64,000 nucleotides of DNA from the NCBI GenBank assembly GCA_032622095.1, contig CP136062.1:159024875-159088874 (forward strand), read 5' to 3'. Within the stretch, counting starts at the first letter, position 1. Each line of letters starts with the position of its first letter. The stretch comes from Siphonodentalium dalli. Lineage: Eukaryota; Mollusca; Scaphopoda; Gadilida; Siphonodentaliidae. Below are positions 36,201 to 43,979 of this stretch, piece after piece. The notes under the pieces were generated by a model. The model was given only the letters and a program-made list of their open reading frames with translations, had not been told where the DNA came from and made no database searches. The position numbers and the translations under genes were made by a program.

Positions 36201-39200
36201 TAAACTCGCCAATGCTGGCACTGTGGACACGGCCAGTTGAAATAAATACTACAATGAAAAAGATGCGATATATAGAGATCAATGGGTCTGACGATAAGCT
36301 CGCCAATGTTGGCACGGCCAGTTGAAATAAATCCTGCAATGATAAACATGCGACATATTGAGATAAGCTGGTCTGACGATAAACTCGCCAATGCTGGCAC
36401 CGTGGCACGGCCAGTTGAAATAAATACTACAATGATAACATGCTATATATAGAGATCAGTGGGTCTGACGATAAGCTCGCCAATGTTGGCACGGCCAGTT
36501 GAAATAAATCCTGCAATGATAAACATGCGAATATTGAGATAAATGGGTCTGACGATAAACTCGCCAATGCTGGCACCGTGGCACGGCCAGTTGAAATAAA
36601 TACTACAATGAAAAAGATGCGATATATAGAGATCAGTGGGTCTGACGATAAGCTCGCCAATGTTGGCACGGCCAGTTGAAATAAATCCTGCAATGATAAA
36701 TATGCGACATATTGAGATAAGTGGGTCTGACGATAAACTCGCCAATGCTGGCACCGTGGCACGGCCAGTTGAAATGAACACTACAAGGATATCACGCTAG
36801 TATATATAGAGATCAGTGGGTCTGAAAATAAGCTCGCCAATGTTGGCACGGCGTGTTGAAATAAATCCTGCAATGATAACATGCGATATATAGAGATCAG
36901 TGGGTCTGAAAATAAGCTCTCCAATGTTGGCACGTCCAATTGAAATAAATCCTGCAATGATAAATATGCGACATATTGAGATAAGTTGGTCTGACGATAA
37001 ACTCGCCAATGCTGGCACCATGGCAAGGCCAGTTGAAATAAATACTACAATGATAAATATGCGACATATTGAGATCAGTGGGTCTGACGATAAGCTCGCC
37101 AATGCTGGCACCGTGACAAGGCCAGTTGAAATAAATACTACAACGATAACATGCGATATATAGAGATCAGTGGGTCTGACGATAAGCTCGCCAATGTTGG
37201 CACAGCCAGTTGAAATAAATCCTGCAATGAAAAAAATTTGACATATAGGGATGAGTGGGTCTGACAATAAGCTCGCCAATGTTGGCACTTCAAAGTTGCG
37301 TAAACTTCATGGCATGCTACATTTAAAGGTACTCAATCCGATTAAACACCCCCTAACTACTATTTCTTTGGCTTCGGGGGTAAAAAATATTTGATTCGAG
37401 TCGAGGAACCTACCCATCAAAGCTCAGAGTGATCAGATATTGATTTTTGAAGTTTGTTATTTCAATTGTTTGTGGCCAAGAAACACGCCGTCAAAAGGAT
37501 GGTCTCGGTCAAAAATATTGTGGATGAAGATGGATAACTCTAATGAAAGTGTCAATTACACTGTAGCTCAACTTGGAAAGGGAATTATTTCATTTGTTAC
37601 AGTCAATGGATTGATTAGGAATGTATTAAGTTGAAAGGTCTAGTTATGCAAAGAGTAAAATCCAAGATGGCCACTGGCAGCCATGTTTTTTTGCCAAATG
37701 ACCCCATAAAGACTCATTCCCATTTACATTTCCTTGTTAACATCCATCACAAATTTCATGATGATCCCACAAAAGATATGACCTGTAGCCATTGTCAAAT
37801 GATTTAGTCATGTAAAGAGTTTTTTGGCCGAATGACCCCAAAATGACTCGTTCCCATCTACATGTCATTGTTAATATCCATGACAAATTTCATGCCAAAG
37901 GATTTAGTCATACAAAGAGTACAATCCAAGATGGCTGCTGGCAGACATGTTTTTTGGCTGAAGGACCCCAAAATCACTCGTTCCCATCTACATGTCAATA
38001 TTAACATCCATGACAAATATTTCATGATGATAGGCGAACAGTACGACCTGTAGCCCGTGCTAATGGAGTGAATTTTGAAATCCAAAATGTTTTTTTGCCG
38101 AATTACCCCAAAATGTCTCGTTCCCATCTACATGTACATGTCAACAGCCATGACAAATTTCATAATGATCCGACCAAAGGTACGACCTGTAGCCCGTGCT
38201 AAAGGATTTAGTCATACAAAGAGTAAAATCCAAGATGGCTGCTGGTGGCCATGTTTTATTGCCGAATGACCCCAAAATAACTCGTTCCCATCTACATGTC
38301 AATGTCAACAGCCGTGACAAATTTCATAATGATCCGACCAAAGGTAGGACCTGTAGCCCGTGCCAAATGATTTAGTCATGCAAAGAGTAAAATACAAATT
38401 GGCTGCTGGTGGCCATGTTTTCTGCCGATTGACCCCAAAATGACTCGTTCCCATCTACATGTCATTGTTAACATCTTTGACAAATTTCATGACGATCTGA
38501 CCAAAGCTACGACCTGTAGGAATCACTGAACTAAATGGTTTCCCATAGGCGACAGTGTTAACGTTTCGGCCAAATTCACTGAATTGAAGCCTGCAGGCCA
38601 TACCACAGTCGACATAAATTTCGACTGAGTATATCATATAAATTCATCTGAGTCGAACAGGACTGGCCAGAAAGCTATTTTCAGACTTGGGGATATACCA
38701 GGAAATTCCTTGTTTTGATTGGAAGCGGTACCAGAAACCGCTAACCCCGATTGGCTAACTGATAACAGATGTGCGTGTCCCGTAAAAATAGCTCACGTGT
38801 CATCAAAAACATGTGTGTATATTGATCTAAATTTAAGACATTTATTCATCGGTAAAACTTGTTTTCGACGCTTTTAATAATCTCATCACAATAGGAAAAT
38901 GAGTGTTACAGTGGACTAAGACCGAAACGATGTGTTATTGAAGTGTGTTTCGTCTATCTTGAAAGAGACAGTTATTTCAGAGTTGAAATCTGAACAATTT
39001 CAAGCGTTGTCGGCAATATTGACGCGCATAAATTATTCCTTATTTGGAATGTCTGTGACATCAGTATGACGTCACGATATTGGGGGAAGCCCATTGTTCT
39101 GGAAATGGGTTTTTACATGAATTCGTGTCAACGCGTAATATTATAATTATTACGGAGATGTTTATGTAGACTGGCCATACCAGTGATGTTTACCCAGCTA

Positions 39201-42200
39201 GATTGACACCAGTTGATCACGAAAATGCAAGAAAAATCATAGGTCATGTGTTTACTTTTTAAAATAAATCCCCAAGTCTACGACAGGGCTATCTCACAGC
39301 CAAATTTGATCTGGAAAAACCCAGAACTACAGCAGCTAGTTAAATAAATTTCCCGTTCACAAAAATCCATTCCCCCATTCATTCACCAGTTTAAATTATT
39401 TAGATATTATGTACAAATCAAATAACGCGATGTCATCCTTTAATAACGTGTCGCATGTATCAGGTGAAGGTCATTCTTCAGTTACCTTCACCTTTAGCAT
39501 TCCACGGTGTACTCGCTCCCTGACTCTAGAACACATTTAGCTCCCTGATTACTGTAGCCCGTGCGAAAGGATTTAGTCATGCAAAGAGTAAAATCCAAGA
39601 TGGCTGCTGGTGGCCATGTTTTTTGGCCGAACAACCCCAAAATGACTCGTTCCCATCTATATGTCAATATTAACATCCATGTTAAATTTCATGATGATCA
39701 GACGAACAGTACGACCTGTAGCCCGTGCTAATAGATTGAATTTTGAAATCCAAGATGGACGCTGGCAGCATGTTTTTTTGCCGAATGTCCCCAAAATGAC
39801 TCGTTCCCATCTACATGTCAATGTCAACAGCCATGACAAATTTCATAATGATCCGACCAAAGGTATGACCTGTAGCCTGTGTTAAATGAAATTGTTGATG
39901 GATCAAGCATACACGCACACACACATGGACGACCGACGACAAAGCTCAAAGTAAAGATGAGCTAAAAATAAGTCGTCATGTTGGAAATAATACCACATAC
40001 ACATAGAATGGACCCGCACGCAACCACAAACCCAATTTCACCCTTCTATTCCGCTTTTTGGACCTGTGTGTGTTTATGTTCGTTGTTAAGTAGGACCCGC
40101 GCGAATATGGTTTCTATTTATGGGGAAGTTATTTCCTCAGCGAAGCGGAAATGGCCGAGTTGTTGAGAATAGACATAACATGTTACATGTCTTTCTCTGT
40201 TGCGTCTGGAAAACAATATACACCAAGAACAGAAACGACGATTTATTAAAAACTCCCACGGAAATTCACGTAATCAGAGTTTTCCCAAAACATACCGCAC
40301 TTGAAGAATGGAAACTCTGATATAAAACTCTGATATAAACTCTGATTGAATCGGAGATTTTTCGCGGTGTTATCGGTAATATTCTCCGATAGAATCAGAG
40401 TTTTATACCGATACAAAAATATCCACCGGAAACTCTGATTTTCGGTGTAAATTCCGATCTAATTGGACAAGCTCCCTAATGTATATTGATATCAATGGCA
40501 AATCTCACAAAGATTAGCTCCAATTCTTATACTTGGTCTTAGTATGCACTAATAATAAAGCATATTAACATGGAAGCTGTCTGTAATGTCAACGCATTGT
40601 ATGCCACTACTGTTTTGGGTACTGCATTGAATGTTGAATGTCCATTCAATTAATGTATGTGACCAGCTAAATTTCAGTAGAATTGACTTAGTACGATGGC
40701 ATTATACATGTATTGTGCAATGCACGAGTCAAGTGAACACTTCTTATCCAAACCCCATAAAGGGGCAATATCAAGGTGAGGTACATGTAATTAAAGTATT
40801 GCTCAGTACCGATAGCCTTATAGTTGCGGTAGGTATTTTTCTCCAGTCCAGTCACCCGATCAGGCAATTTCTGATGTACATATAACAAGAGTTGTGCACT
40901 CGCGTGCTAGCATACCCCCACCGTGGCAAATTCAACCCGCATTATCCGTAAAACCAACAAGAAGGATTTTTAACTTGAAAGAAAAATTTGGATTAATAAT
41001 ATCGATATGGTGTCGCAAGAAGCTTGTACAGAAAAAAAGACGGACGAACCCAAAACTGTGGTCAAAATCATTGTTCCGAACCCATATTCGAAGAACCTTC
41101 CGGAAAATATCCTAACTTGATAGCATCCACAAAAAACAAAATCCCAAAATTTTCTAAGTCAAAATAAGTCGAAAATGAAGTGTAATGTTAGGAAAAACAG
41201 TCCGAGCCCACCCTGAGCCGCATCATGTAGAGAGGGTGTTGTGAGAAGCATGTATACCAATAATCATTGAAATCGGTTCATATTAGTTAAAGTTATTAAG
41301 TCGGACAGAATTTTCTAAGTCAAAATAAGTCGAAAAGTAAGGCGTAACTTAAATGAAAGTGTCAATGACACTGTAGCTCAACTTGGAAAGGGAATAATTT
41401 CTTGTGTTACAGTCAATAGAGTGATTAGGAATGTGTTAAGTTGAAAGGCCTAGTTATGCAAAGAGTAAAATCGAACATGGCCACTGGCAGCCATGTTATT
41501 TTGCCGAATGACCCCAAAAAGACTCGTTCCCATTTACATGTCATTGTTAACATCCATCACAAATTTCATGATGATCCGATAAAAGATACGACCTGTAGCC
41601 TGTGTCAAATGATTTAGTCATGCAAAGAGTAAAATCCAAGATGGCTGCTGGCGGACATGTTTTTTGGCGGAATGACCCCAAAATTACTCGTTCCCATCTA
41701 CATGTCTATATTAACATCCATGACAAATTTCATGATGATCAGACGAACAGTACGACCTGTAGCCCGTGCTAATGAATTGAATTTTTAAATCCAAGATGGC
41801 CACTGGTGGCCATATTTTTGGTCGAATGACCCCAAAATGACTCGTTCCCATCTACATGTCAATATTAACTTCCACGACAAATTTCATGATGATCACACGA
41901 ACATTCCGGCCTGTAGTCTGTGCTAATTTATTGAATTATGAAATCTAAGATGGCCACTGGCGGCCATGTTTTTTTACCGAATGACCCCAAAATGACTCGT
42001 TCCCATCTACATGTTATTGTTAACATCCATGACAAATTTCATGATGATCCGACCAAAGGTACGACCCGTAGCCCGTGCCAAAGGATTTAGTCATGCAAAG
42101 AGTAAAATCCAAGATAGCTGCTGGTGGCCATGTTTTTTGGCCGAACAACCCCAAAATTACTCGTTCCCATCTACATGTCAATATTAACTTCCATGACAAA

Positions 42201-43979
42201 TTTCATGATGATCAGACGAACACTCTGGCCTGTAGCCCGTGCCAATGGATTGAATTTTGAAATCCAAGATGGCCACTGGCGGCCATGTTTTTCTCCCGAA
42301 TGACCACAAAATGACTCGTTCCCATCTACATGTCAATGTCAACGCCCATGACAAATTTCATAATGATCCGAACAAAGGTACGACCTGTAGCCCATGCCAA
42401 CGGATTTAGTCATGCAAAGAGTAAAATCCAAGATGGCTTCCTGCGGCCATGTTTTATGGCTGAACGACCCCAAAATGACTCGTTCCCATCTATATGTCAT
42501 TGTTAACATCCAAGACAAATTTCATAATGATTCGATCAAAGGTAGGACCTGTAGCCGTGCTAGAGAATTTAGTCATGCAGAGTAAAATCCAAAATGGCTG
42601 CTGGCGGCCATGTTTTTTGGCCGAACGACCCCAAAATTACTCGTTTCCCATCTACATGTCAATATTAACATCCATGACAAATTTCATGATGATCAGACGA
42701 ACGGTAGGACCTGTAGCCCGTGCTAATGGATTGAATTTTGAAATCCAAGATGGCCACTGGCGGCCATGTTTTTTTCCCGAATGACCCCAAAATGACTCGT
42801 TCCCATCTACATGTCAATGTCAACAGCTATGACAAATTTTATAATGATTCGACCAAAGGTATGACCTGTAGCCCGTGCTAAAGGAAATTGTTGACGCATC
42901 ACACACGGACGACAGACGACAAAGCCATGGCGATAGCTCAAACTTTACAAAGTAAAGTTGAGCTAAAAAACAAGTGGTAATACGGCCAAATTTCATGATT
43001 ACTCAAGTGATAATACGGCCATATTTCATTGAACAAAATGTGTTGATAAATAACAAATTTTAGGAAATTTGATACATGTACCATACATGTAGTTGACAGT
43101 GGTTAGGCCAAAAAAAATTAAATGTCTGGTTTGGGTTACAAGCCAAAAAAAAATAGGGTCAGTAGGTAGGCTTGAAATTTTATTTTTTTAATTCATCTTT
43201 TTATTTTGACATATTCTTTTGACTTTTCATGTGCATACCGGTACGTGCACTCTGCCTATATTGACATGAAACTACTTTTGATTATTTTTGTATAAATTTT
43301 AATATTACACAATACTTTTACTTAGAAATAAATCTATTCTCAGATGCTTACATGTGTTTTTTGTGTTTTATGACATTTTTGAAAAAAAAATCTAATAGAT
43401 TTTCAAGAAAACCATGAAAAAAACTTTAGGGTAGGGGGTTTAAAATAGGGTCGGCAGGGATGATATGGGGACCCTCTGATCGGATTGAGTACCTTTTACT
43501 CACTATGTATAAATTTTCTATCTAATCTATCTTACATGTATACTTGGAATACTATGAACCAATGTATAATCTACCTCACACATGGAACAGTGCATGCGGA
43601 GAAATGAGTTCGCGGAACGATTAATAACGCCAGGCCTGCTAAATCGAGCTAAATTTTTAATGTGAGTTCAGTCTGTTCCTTCAGTTCAACACCTAACGCG
43701 AATTATCGCCACGCAATTTTAATTTCATTAGTTAGACTGCATGTGAAGCTTCACAGAAACACCTTCGTTACCACTAATTAAAACAGCAGCGCTTGCGATC
43801 AGAGGCGATTTGATTAACAATTCTATGAGATACATGTAGATTAAACTTTTTATCAAACTTACGAATTGTGTACATAAAACTGCCGCTTCTGCATATGAAT
43901 TTACCTGGAATGTATTTCTGAAGGTTAAGGACACAATGTTACAACATCTTGTCCGATTGGATAAACCGCTGGAATCCAT
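17965..43979 (-). CDS. ENTPD4/7: ENTPD4/ENTPD7-like intracellular apyrase, complete 10-exon gene
   Basis: Ten exons joined in order 43979-43905, 35928-35631, 33703-33553, 30911-30748, 29451-29333, 28677-28514, 24698-24374, 23136-23054, 20593-20432, 18217-17965 give 1794 nt (597 aa plus TGA). All introns are GT-AG and every phase matches. Seen: N-terminal helix about 36-53; ACR1 DCGSSGTR 81-88; ACR2 ATAGMR 165-170; ACR3 GKREGIYAWI from 206; ACR4 DMGGGSVQIAYE from 254; ACR5 FYGFSEFWY from 402; C-terminal helix about 538-554. Family knowledge: GDA1/CD39 proteins with helices at both ends and QWTLGA/YRTR near the C-terminus are ENTPD4/7, Golgi or endo-lysosomal enzymes hydrolysing nucleoside tri- and diphosphates, including UDP left by glycosyltransferases. 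Length is close to the vertebrate proteins (about 600-616 aa). About 10 residues after ACR4 are missing relative to vertebrates. Whether it is the single pre-duplication orthologue is inference. Confidence 0.93.
18218..18692 (-). repeat. 46-bp array copying the exon 10 acceptor border
   Basis: About ten 46-bp units (starts near 18244, 18290, 18336, 18382, 18427, 18473, 18519, 18565, 18611, 18657). On the minus strand each reads ttatatttttag|TGACATTGAGAGAGC, like the true acceptor ttttcag|GAACATCGAGAGAGC. One copy (first exonic base 18631) has cag rather than tag. In the exon 9 phase, the typical unit encodes S-DIERAYHSRFMLYF and then a TAG formed by the next unit's acceptor. Confidence 0.92.
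18785..19260. mobile_element. Family E element ('gtgaaacactcc')
   Basis: It begins near 'ttaaagtgaagtgaaacact' and contains 'ttgctcaaagta', two copies of 'gcagtgactctcgatggtga' and 'aactatcagt'-type ends. Related sequence at 26057-26410 and, inverted, at 35152-35482, where the same TTAA-like edge occurs. Confidence 0.65.
19457..20049. other. Family C hairpin and AT-rich DNA, no gene
   Basis: Hairpin at 19457-19550 with further family blocks to about 19760. Nothing coding. Confidence 0.5.
20050..20262. repeat. Tandem repeat of about 85 bp, three copies
   Basis: 'aataatagtgcaggc-', 'gggctgtattttcggctga' and 'attaataatag' recur three times with 80-90% similarity by eye. Confidence 0.75.
20432..20593 (-). 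CDS. ENTPD4/7: ENTPD4/7-like exon 9
   Basis: Acceptor atattccag|GTTACA, donor CTGAG|gtgaga; 162 nt, phase 2 to 2. It encodes LQCFKAAWMTTVLHDGF, KFPKDY, then AQWTLGALLYRTRYLPL. The QCFKxAWM and QWTLGAxLYxTRxLPLR strings are close ENTPD4/7 matches. A 150-bp palindrome begins about 26 bp upstream of the acceptor. Confidence 0.95.
20620..20775. mobile_element. Palindromic MITE (family D), copy 2, in intron 8
   Basis: Near-perfect hairpin with arms 'gagttatgttgggatataag', 'ttttatgaaactcg' and 'gataaatttgattcacaac' and their complements. It sits immediately upstream of the exon 9 acceptor, in the branch-point zone. The second copy is at 12925-13072. Confidence 0.85.
20776..22007. other. Intron 8, no additional exon seen
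   Basis: AT-rich intronic DNA. A loose inverted pair around 'cgatgcaatgcattgtac' (21310) and 'gaatcacgatgtgcatcaca' (21625) may be an old foldback element. Confidence 0.45.
22008..22397. mobile_element. Complete family A TTAA element, inverted, in intron 8
   Basis: 390 bp, TTAA to TTAA, opposite orientation to 8946-9364 and 13825-14213. Both palindromes and the 'gacagaccgaagatatttta' block are intact. Confidence 0.9.
22580..22940. mobile_element. Foldback element with TTAA edges
   Basis: 'TTAAAGGCATGG' ... 'cacggtgggtat' at the left matches 'atacccaccgtgcctTTAA' at the right. An inner palindrome includes 'ttgtttacata' and its complement. A further TTAA family distinct from A and B. Confidence 0.75.
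22941..23020 (-). repeat. Duplicate of the exon 8 3' half and donor
   Basis: The unit repeats 'gtagttacctgaatctg' and the following exon 8 bases with several changes and a 6-bp insertion (gttata). It lies about 92 bp downstream of the real donor in transcript sense and keeps a good gtaact donor. Confidence 0.88.
23054..23136 (-). CDS. ENTPD4/7: ENTPD4/7-like exon 8
   Basis: A short 83-nt exon. Acceptor ttttccag|GATTTT, donor TTCAG|gtaact; phase 0 to 2. It encodes DFCSKNWMRLQHLYKDNFYP then KADKHRF, corresponding to the DYC--W segment and the ADxHRLKYQC approach of ENTPD4/7. Phase and residues join exons 7 and 9 exactly. Confidence 0.92.
23740..24215. mobile_element. Two adjoining foldback elements in intron 7
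   Basis: 23757-23995 belongs to the 'gggagaatccatttag'-like hairpin family (ttcagataataagttcaaca and complement). 23997-24215 is a family B TTAA element (catgactggagcttcctgaa ... cccatcatgaaaggtttaa). Confidence 0.65.
24374..24698 (-). CDS. ENTPD4/7: ENTPD4/7-like exon 7 (ACR5)
   Basis: Acceptor ctcattccag|TGATAC, donor GCTG|gtaatt; 325 nt, phase 2 to 0. It encodes DTKRQRNVIQDPCMP, RYVFRGTGDYIKCKEEL, SMNGVFQPEIDF and NDFYGFSEFWYTMEDVY (ACR5). The conserved Cys residues (DPC, KC) are present. An acceptor-like cag at about 24776 is out of phase with exon 6. Confidence 0.94.
25274..25493. mobile_element. TA-flanked palindromic MITE (family F), full copy
   Basis: TACAGTAATGCTCTAAG to CTTAGAGCATTACTGTA; the arms cover the full 220 bp. 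In intron 6. Confidence 0.87.
25494..26056. other. Intron 6, no exon supported
   Basis: I looked for a small exon between exons 6 and 7 here, because one exon 6 donor would have required it. A fragment near 25780 looks faintly coding but is out of phase and interrupted; the better exon 6 donor removes the need for it. Confidence 0.45.
26057..26410. mobile_element. Family E element, second copy
   Basis: 'tttaaagtaatgtgaaacac', 'ttgctcaaagttg' and 'ctatttagaa'-type ends parallel 18785-19260. Confidence 0.6.
26696..26868. mobile_element. TA-flanked palindromic MITE (family F), shorter copy
   Basis: TACAGTGATGTCCTAAAT ... ATTTAGGGCATTACTGTA with the same internal blocks as 25274-25493. In intron 6. 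Confidence 0.83.
26869..27526. other. Intron 6, CT-rich tract and hairpin-family fragment
   Basis: A ctctctc tract near 26925-26970 and a 'gggagaatccatttag' family fragment at 26985-27170. No exon seen. Confidence 0.45.
27527..27723. repeat. Two adjacent family C hairpins in intron 6
   Basis: Two palindromes of about 95 bp with arms 'gaatgaggt-cccagagg' stand side by side and are themselves nearly complementary to each other. Confidence 0.85.
27893..28513 (-). repeat. Exon 6 donor-border copies mixed with degenerate telomere-like repeats
   Basis: On the + strand, TTAGGG-like runs (gggttagggttaggg, gggttggggtt, gggtaagggt) are broken by copies of the exon 6 end plus donor: 'gtacata(c/t)' then '(c/t)agtcaaagcttg' then 'acattta', at about 27893, 28065, 28195, 28370, with the true border at 28503-28535. 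Long Gly/Leu/Val-rich frames here are repeat artefacts. Confidence 0.85.
28514..28677 (-). CDS. ENTPD4/7: ENTPD4/7-like exon 6
   Basis: Acceptor atttcag|AAAAGTT, donor GACTG|gtatgt; 164 nt, phase 0 to 2. It encodes KSYSMLSEINLGCD and TYRLYVTTFLEYGANVARER, strongly family-like (NLGCD, YR-Y-TTFL-GAN-AR-RYE). An earlier gt at 28538 leaves phase 1 and does not join exon 7; the gtatgt donor does, giving a split Cys codon TG|T and the expected spacing to DPC in exon 7. Confidence 0.92.
28945..29025. mobile_element. Partial family F MITE
   Basis: It keeps 'aattctgaaaagttacccat', 'ctgctgtggttaag' and the 'agagcattactgta' end; the other half is missing. Located in intron 5. Confidence 0.65.
29333..29451 (-). 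CDS. ENTPD4/7: ENTPD4/7-like exon 5 (ACR4)
   Basis: Acceptor tttttag|ATCACC, donor GGAAAG|gtagct; 119 nt, phase 1 to 0. It encodes HPLVAIDVENSK then RRRTVGMIDMGGGSVQIAYE, the DMGGGSxQI signature of ACR4. The next exon resumes with KSYSMLSEINLGCD, about 10 residues shorter than vertebrate paralogues at this point; either a real deletion or an unseen micro-exon of length divisible by three. Confidence 0.94.
29592..29788. mobile_element. TA-flanked palindromic MITE (family F), full copy
   Basis: A near-perfect inverted repeat begins TACAGTAATGCTCTAATT and ends with its complement, with arms including 'ttaaccacagca' and 'tcaggatttagtcggaaat'. The TA edges suggest a Tc1/mariner-type duplication. 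Relatives lie at 25274-25493 and 26696-26868. Confidence 0.85.
30495..30732. mobile_element. TTAA-type foldback element (family B) next to the exon 4 donor
   Basis: It starts TTAACCCTTCCATGAC and contains paired gcattctcttatatatg palindromes and the internal block '...ctttaatgctgcaccaacac' seen in other family B copies. The far end (atgtaatgaaagtg) has decayed. It occupies intron 4 from about 15 bp after the exon 4 donor. Confidence 0.72.
30748..30911 (-). CDS. ENTPD4/7: ENTPD4/7-like exon 4 (ACR3)
   Basis: Acceptor ttttcag|GAAACAG, donor GAAG|gtattt; 164 nt, phase 2 to 1. It encodes KQRAILDDLLEDIPKHYKF then VISGKREGIYAWIAVNYIL, the ACR3 region with the catalytic-base Glu in GKREG. A foldback element ends about 15 bp beyond the donor. 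Confidence 0.94.
31485..31612 (-). pseudogene. Decayed duplicate of exon 4
   Basis: The minus strand repeats the exon 4 acceptor (ttcag|GAAACAGCG) and reads KQRAILDDLL, then IPKYYKFVISDANF, then TAG where exon 4 has GAG. Similarity fades near the 3' end and the donor is not kept. It sits in intron 3, about 0.6 kb upstream of the functional exon. If spliced in, it would end the protein early. Confidence 0.88.
31651..32041. mobile_element. Complete family A TTAA element in intron 3
   Basis: 391 bp, TTAA to TTAA, with a small deletion in the 'ggccaaaaccggcc' block. Both palindromes are intact. Confidence 0.9.
32133..32555. mobile_element. TTAA element with AGGGGTACTGTACG-type termini (family G)
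   Basis: TTAAAGGGATACTGTACTC at the left and 'gcatacagtacccctTTAA' at the right, 423 bp. Shared interior with 44264-44852: 'tatagtttctgagtc', 'gtacgaagtagtgttacgga', 'ttcgactcaaa'. Confidence 0.82.
32828..32880 (-). repeat. Remote copy of the exon 3 donor border
   Basis: The + strand repeats the exon 3 edge (tacctacaggtataagcctc, then atgcctgctg and ccagga), about 0.7 kb downstream of the true donor. It creates an AGMRLIPVG-like peptide in a chance open frame, which could be mistaken for a second ACR2. Confidence 0.75.
33378..33552 (-). repeat. Three tandem copies of the exon 3 donor border
   Basis: Three units of about 49-62 bp (33378-33427, 33428-33489, 33490-33545) each repeat the last bases of exon 3 (ggctacagcaggcatgaggc with changes), the donor and about 15 intronic bases. 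They lie directly downstream of the true donor in transcript sense. A fourth, remote copy sits at 32828-32880. Confidence 0.88.
33553..33703 (-). CDS. ENTPD4/7: ENTPD4/7-like exon 3 (ACR2)
   Basis: Acceptor ttttacag|GTCTGT, donor GTAGA|gtaggt; 151 nt, phase 1 to 2. It encodes GLSTFEESP... through LFVLATAGMRLIPV, covering ACR2 (ATAGMR). The Glu codon is split GA|G with exon 4, giving exactly the family spacing between AGMR and the next conserved block. The donor end is duplicated just downstream. Confidence 0.93.
34376..34950. repeat. Two to three tandem 'gagggataactc' repeat units in intron 2
   Basis: Two units of about 170 bp repeat 'aagagggataactc', 'gaaccctcttttgaaagccc' and 'tcctgatgccaaacctccat', ending in 'gagcggac'/'cagacggac' tracts. 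A weaker third unit follows to 34950. Confidence 0.75.
35152..35482. mobile_element. Family E element, inverted copy in intron 2
   Basis: The reverse complement of the 18785-19260 family: 'gataagttagtattcaggtg' ... 'ggagtgtttcacatcacttt'. It ends about 150 bp from exon 2. Confidence 0.65.
35631..35928 (-). CDS. ENTPD4/7: ENTPD4/7-like exon 2 (membrane helix and ACR1)
   Basis: Acceptor cgtcag|GCCCAC, donor CCAG|gtaaga; 298 nt, phase 0 to 1. It encodes residues 26-124 and part of 125: a hydrophobic helix (GLLLFILLTLITLAVYEL), a polar linker of about 30 residues, then YGIVLDCGSSGTR, the phosphate-binding ACR1, and the DLLDI segment typical of ENTPD4/7. The open frame continues upstream of the acceptor into the tandem array because array monomers resemble this acceptor region. 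Confidence 0.92.
35929..37295 (-). repeat. Tandem array of monomers resembling the exon 2 acceptor region
   Basis: About 16 monomers of 77-100 bp alternate between two subtypes (with and without an extra CGTGGCAC block), giving a dimer of about 180 bp. On the minus strand each reads like the sequence across the exon 2 acceptor: ...GGCGAGCTTATCGTCAG followed by A/GCCCACT. The copy nearest exon 2 contains the acceptor itself. Open frames of 81-271 codons run through the array but only restate the monomer, so I do not call them genes. Confidence 0.9.
37318..37640. mobile_element. Partial TTAA/AGGTACTC-family element
   Basis: 'tttaaaggtactcaatccga', 'ctatttctttggcttcgggg' and 'attcgagtcgagga' match 62763-63239; the far end is replaced by the satellite. 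Confidence 0.65.
37640..42965. repeat. 130-165 bp satellite blocks in intron 1
   Basis: About 17 units in three blocks (37640-38515, 39550-39890, 41440-42965). Each contains 'caaagagtaaaatccaagat', 'ggc-gctggcggccatgttt', 'gaccccaaaatgactcgttc', 'ccatctacatgtcaat' and 'gacctgtagcccgtgc'. The last unit ends in 'gacgacagacgacaaag' and 'gagctaaaaa'. Between blocks, 38515-39550 and 40000-41440 hold AT-rich DNA with a loose inverted pair (agacttggggatat at 38690, aatccccaagtcta at 39266) and a hairpin-rich 'aactctgat' zone at 40260-40450. Confidence 0.85.
42966..43904. other. Intron 1, AT-rich; element fragment near 43450
   Basis: The AGGTACTC-family end 'ctctgatcggattgagtacc' lies near 43475. 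Otherwise featureless up to exon 1. Confidence 0.5.
43905..43979 (-). CDS. ENTPD4/7: ENTPD4/7-like exon 1 (start codon, cytosolic N-tail)
   Basis: ATG at 43979-43977 opens 25 codons (MDSSGLSNRTRCC...) ending in CAG before a gtaaat donor, phase 0, matching exon 2. The triplet directly before the ATG is an in-frame TAA, so the frame starts here. A short polar tail before the first helix fits the family. The choice rests on phase, donor, start context and position rather than strong sequence similarity, because N-tails diverge; a different upstream exon is possible. Confidence 0.65.

Noticed and set aside
35593-37288. Long minus- and plus-strand open frames (81-271 codons) in the exon 2 array as separate proteins
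   Set aside because: They restate the tandem monomer in several frames; only the part from 35928 to 35631 matches a protein family.
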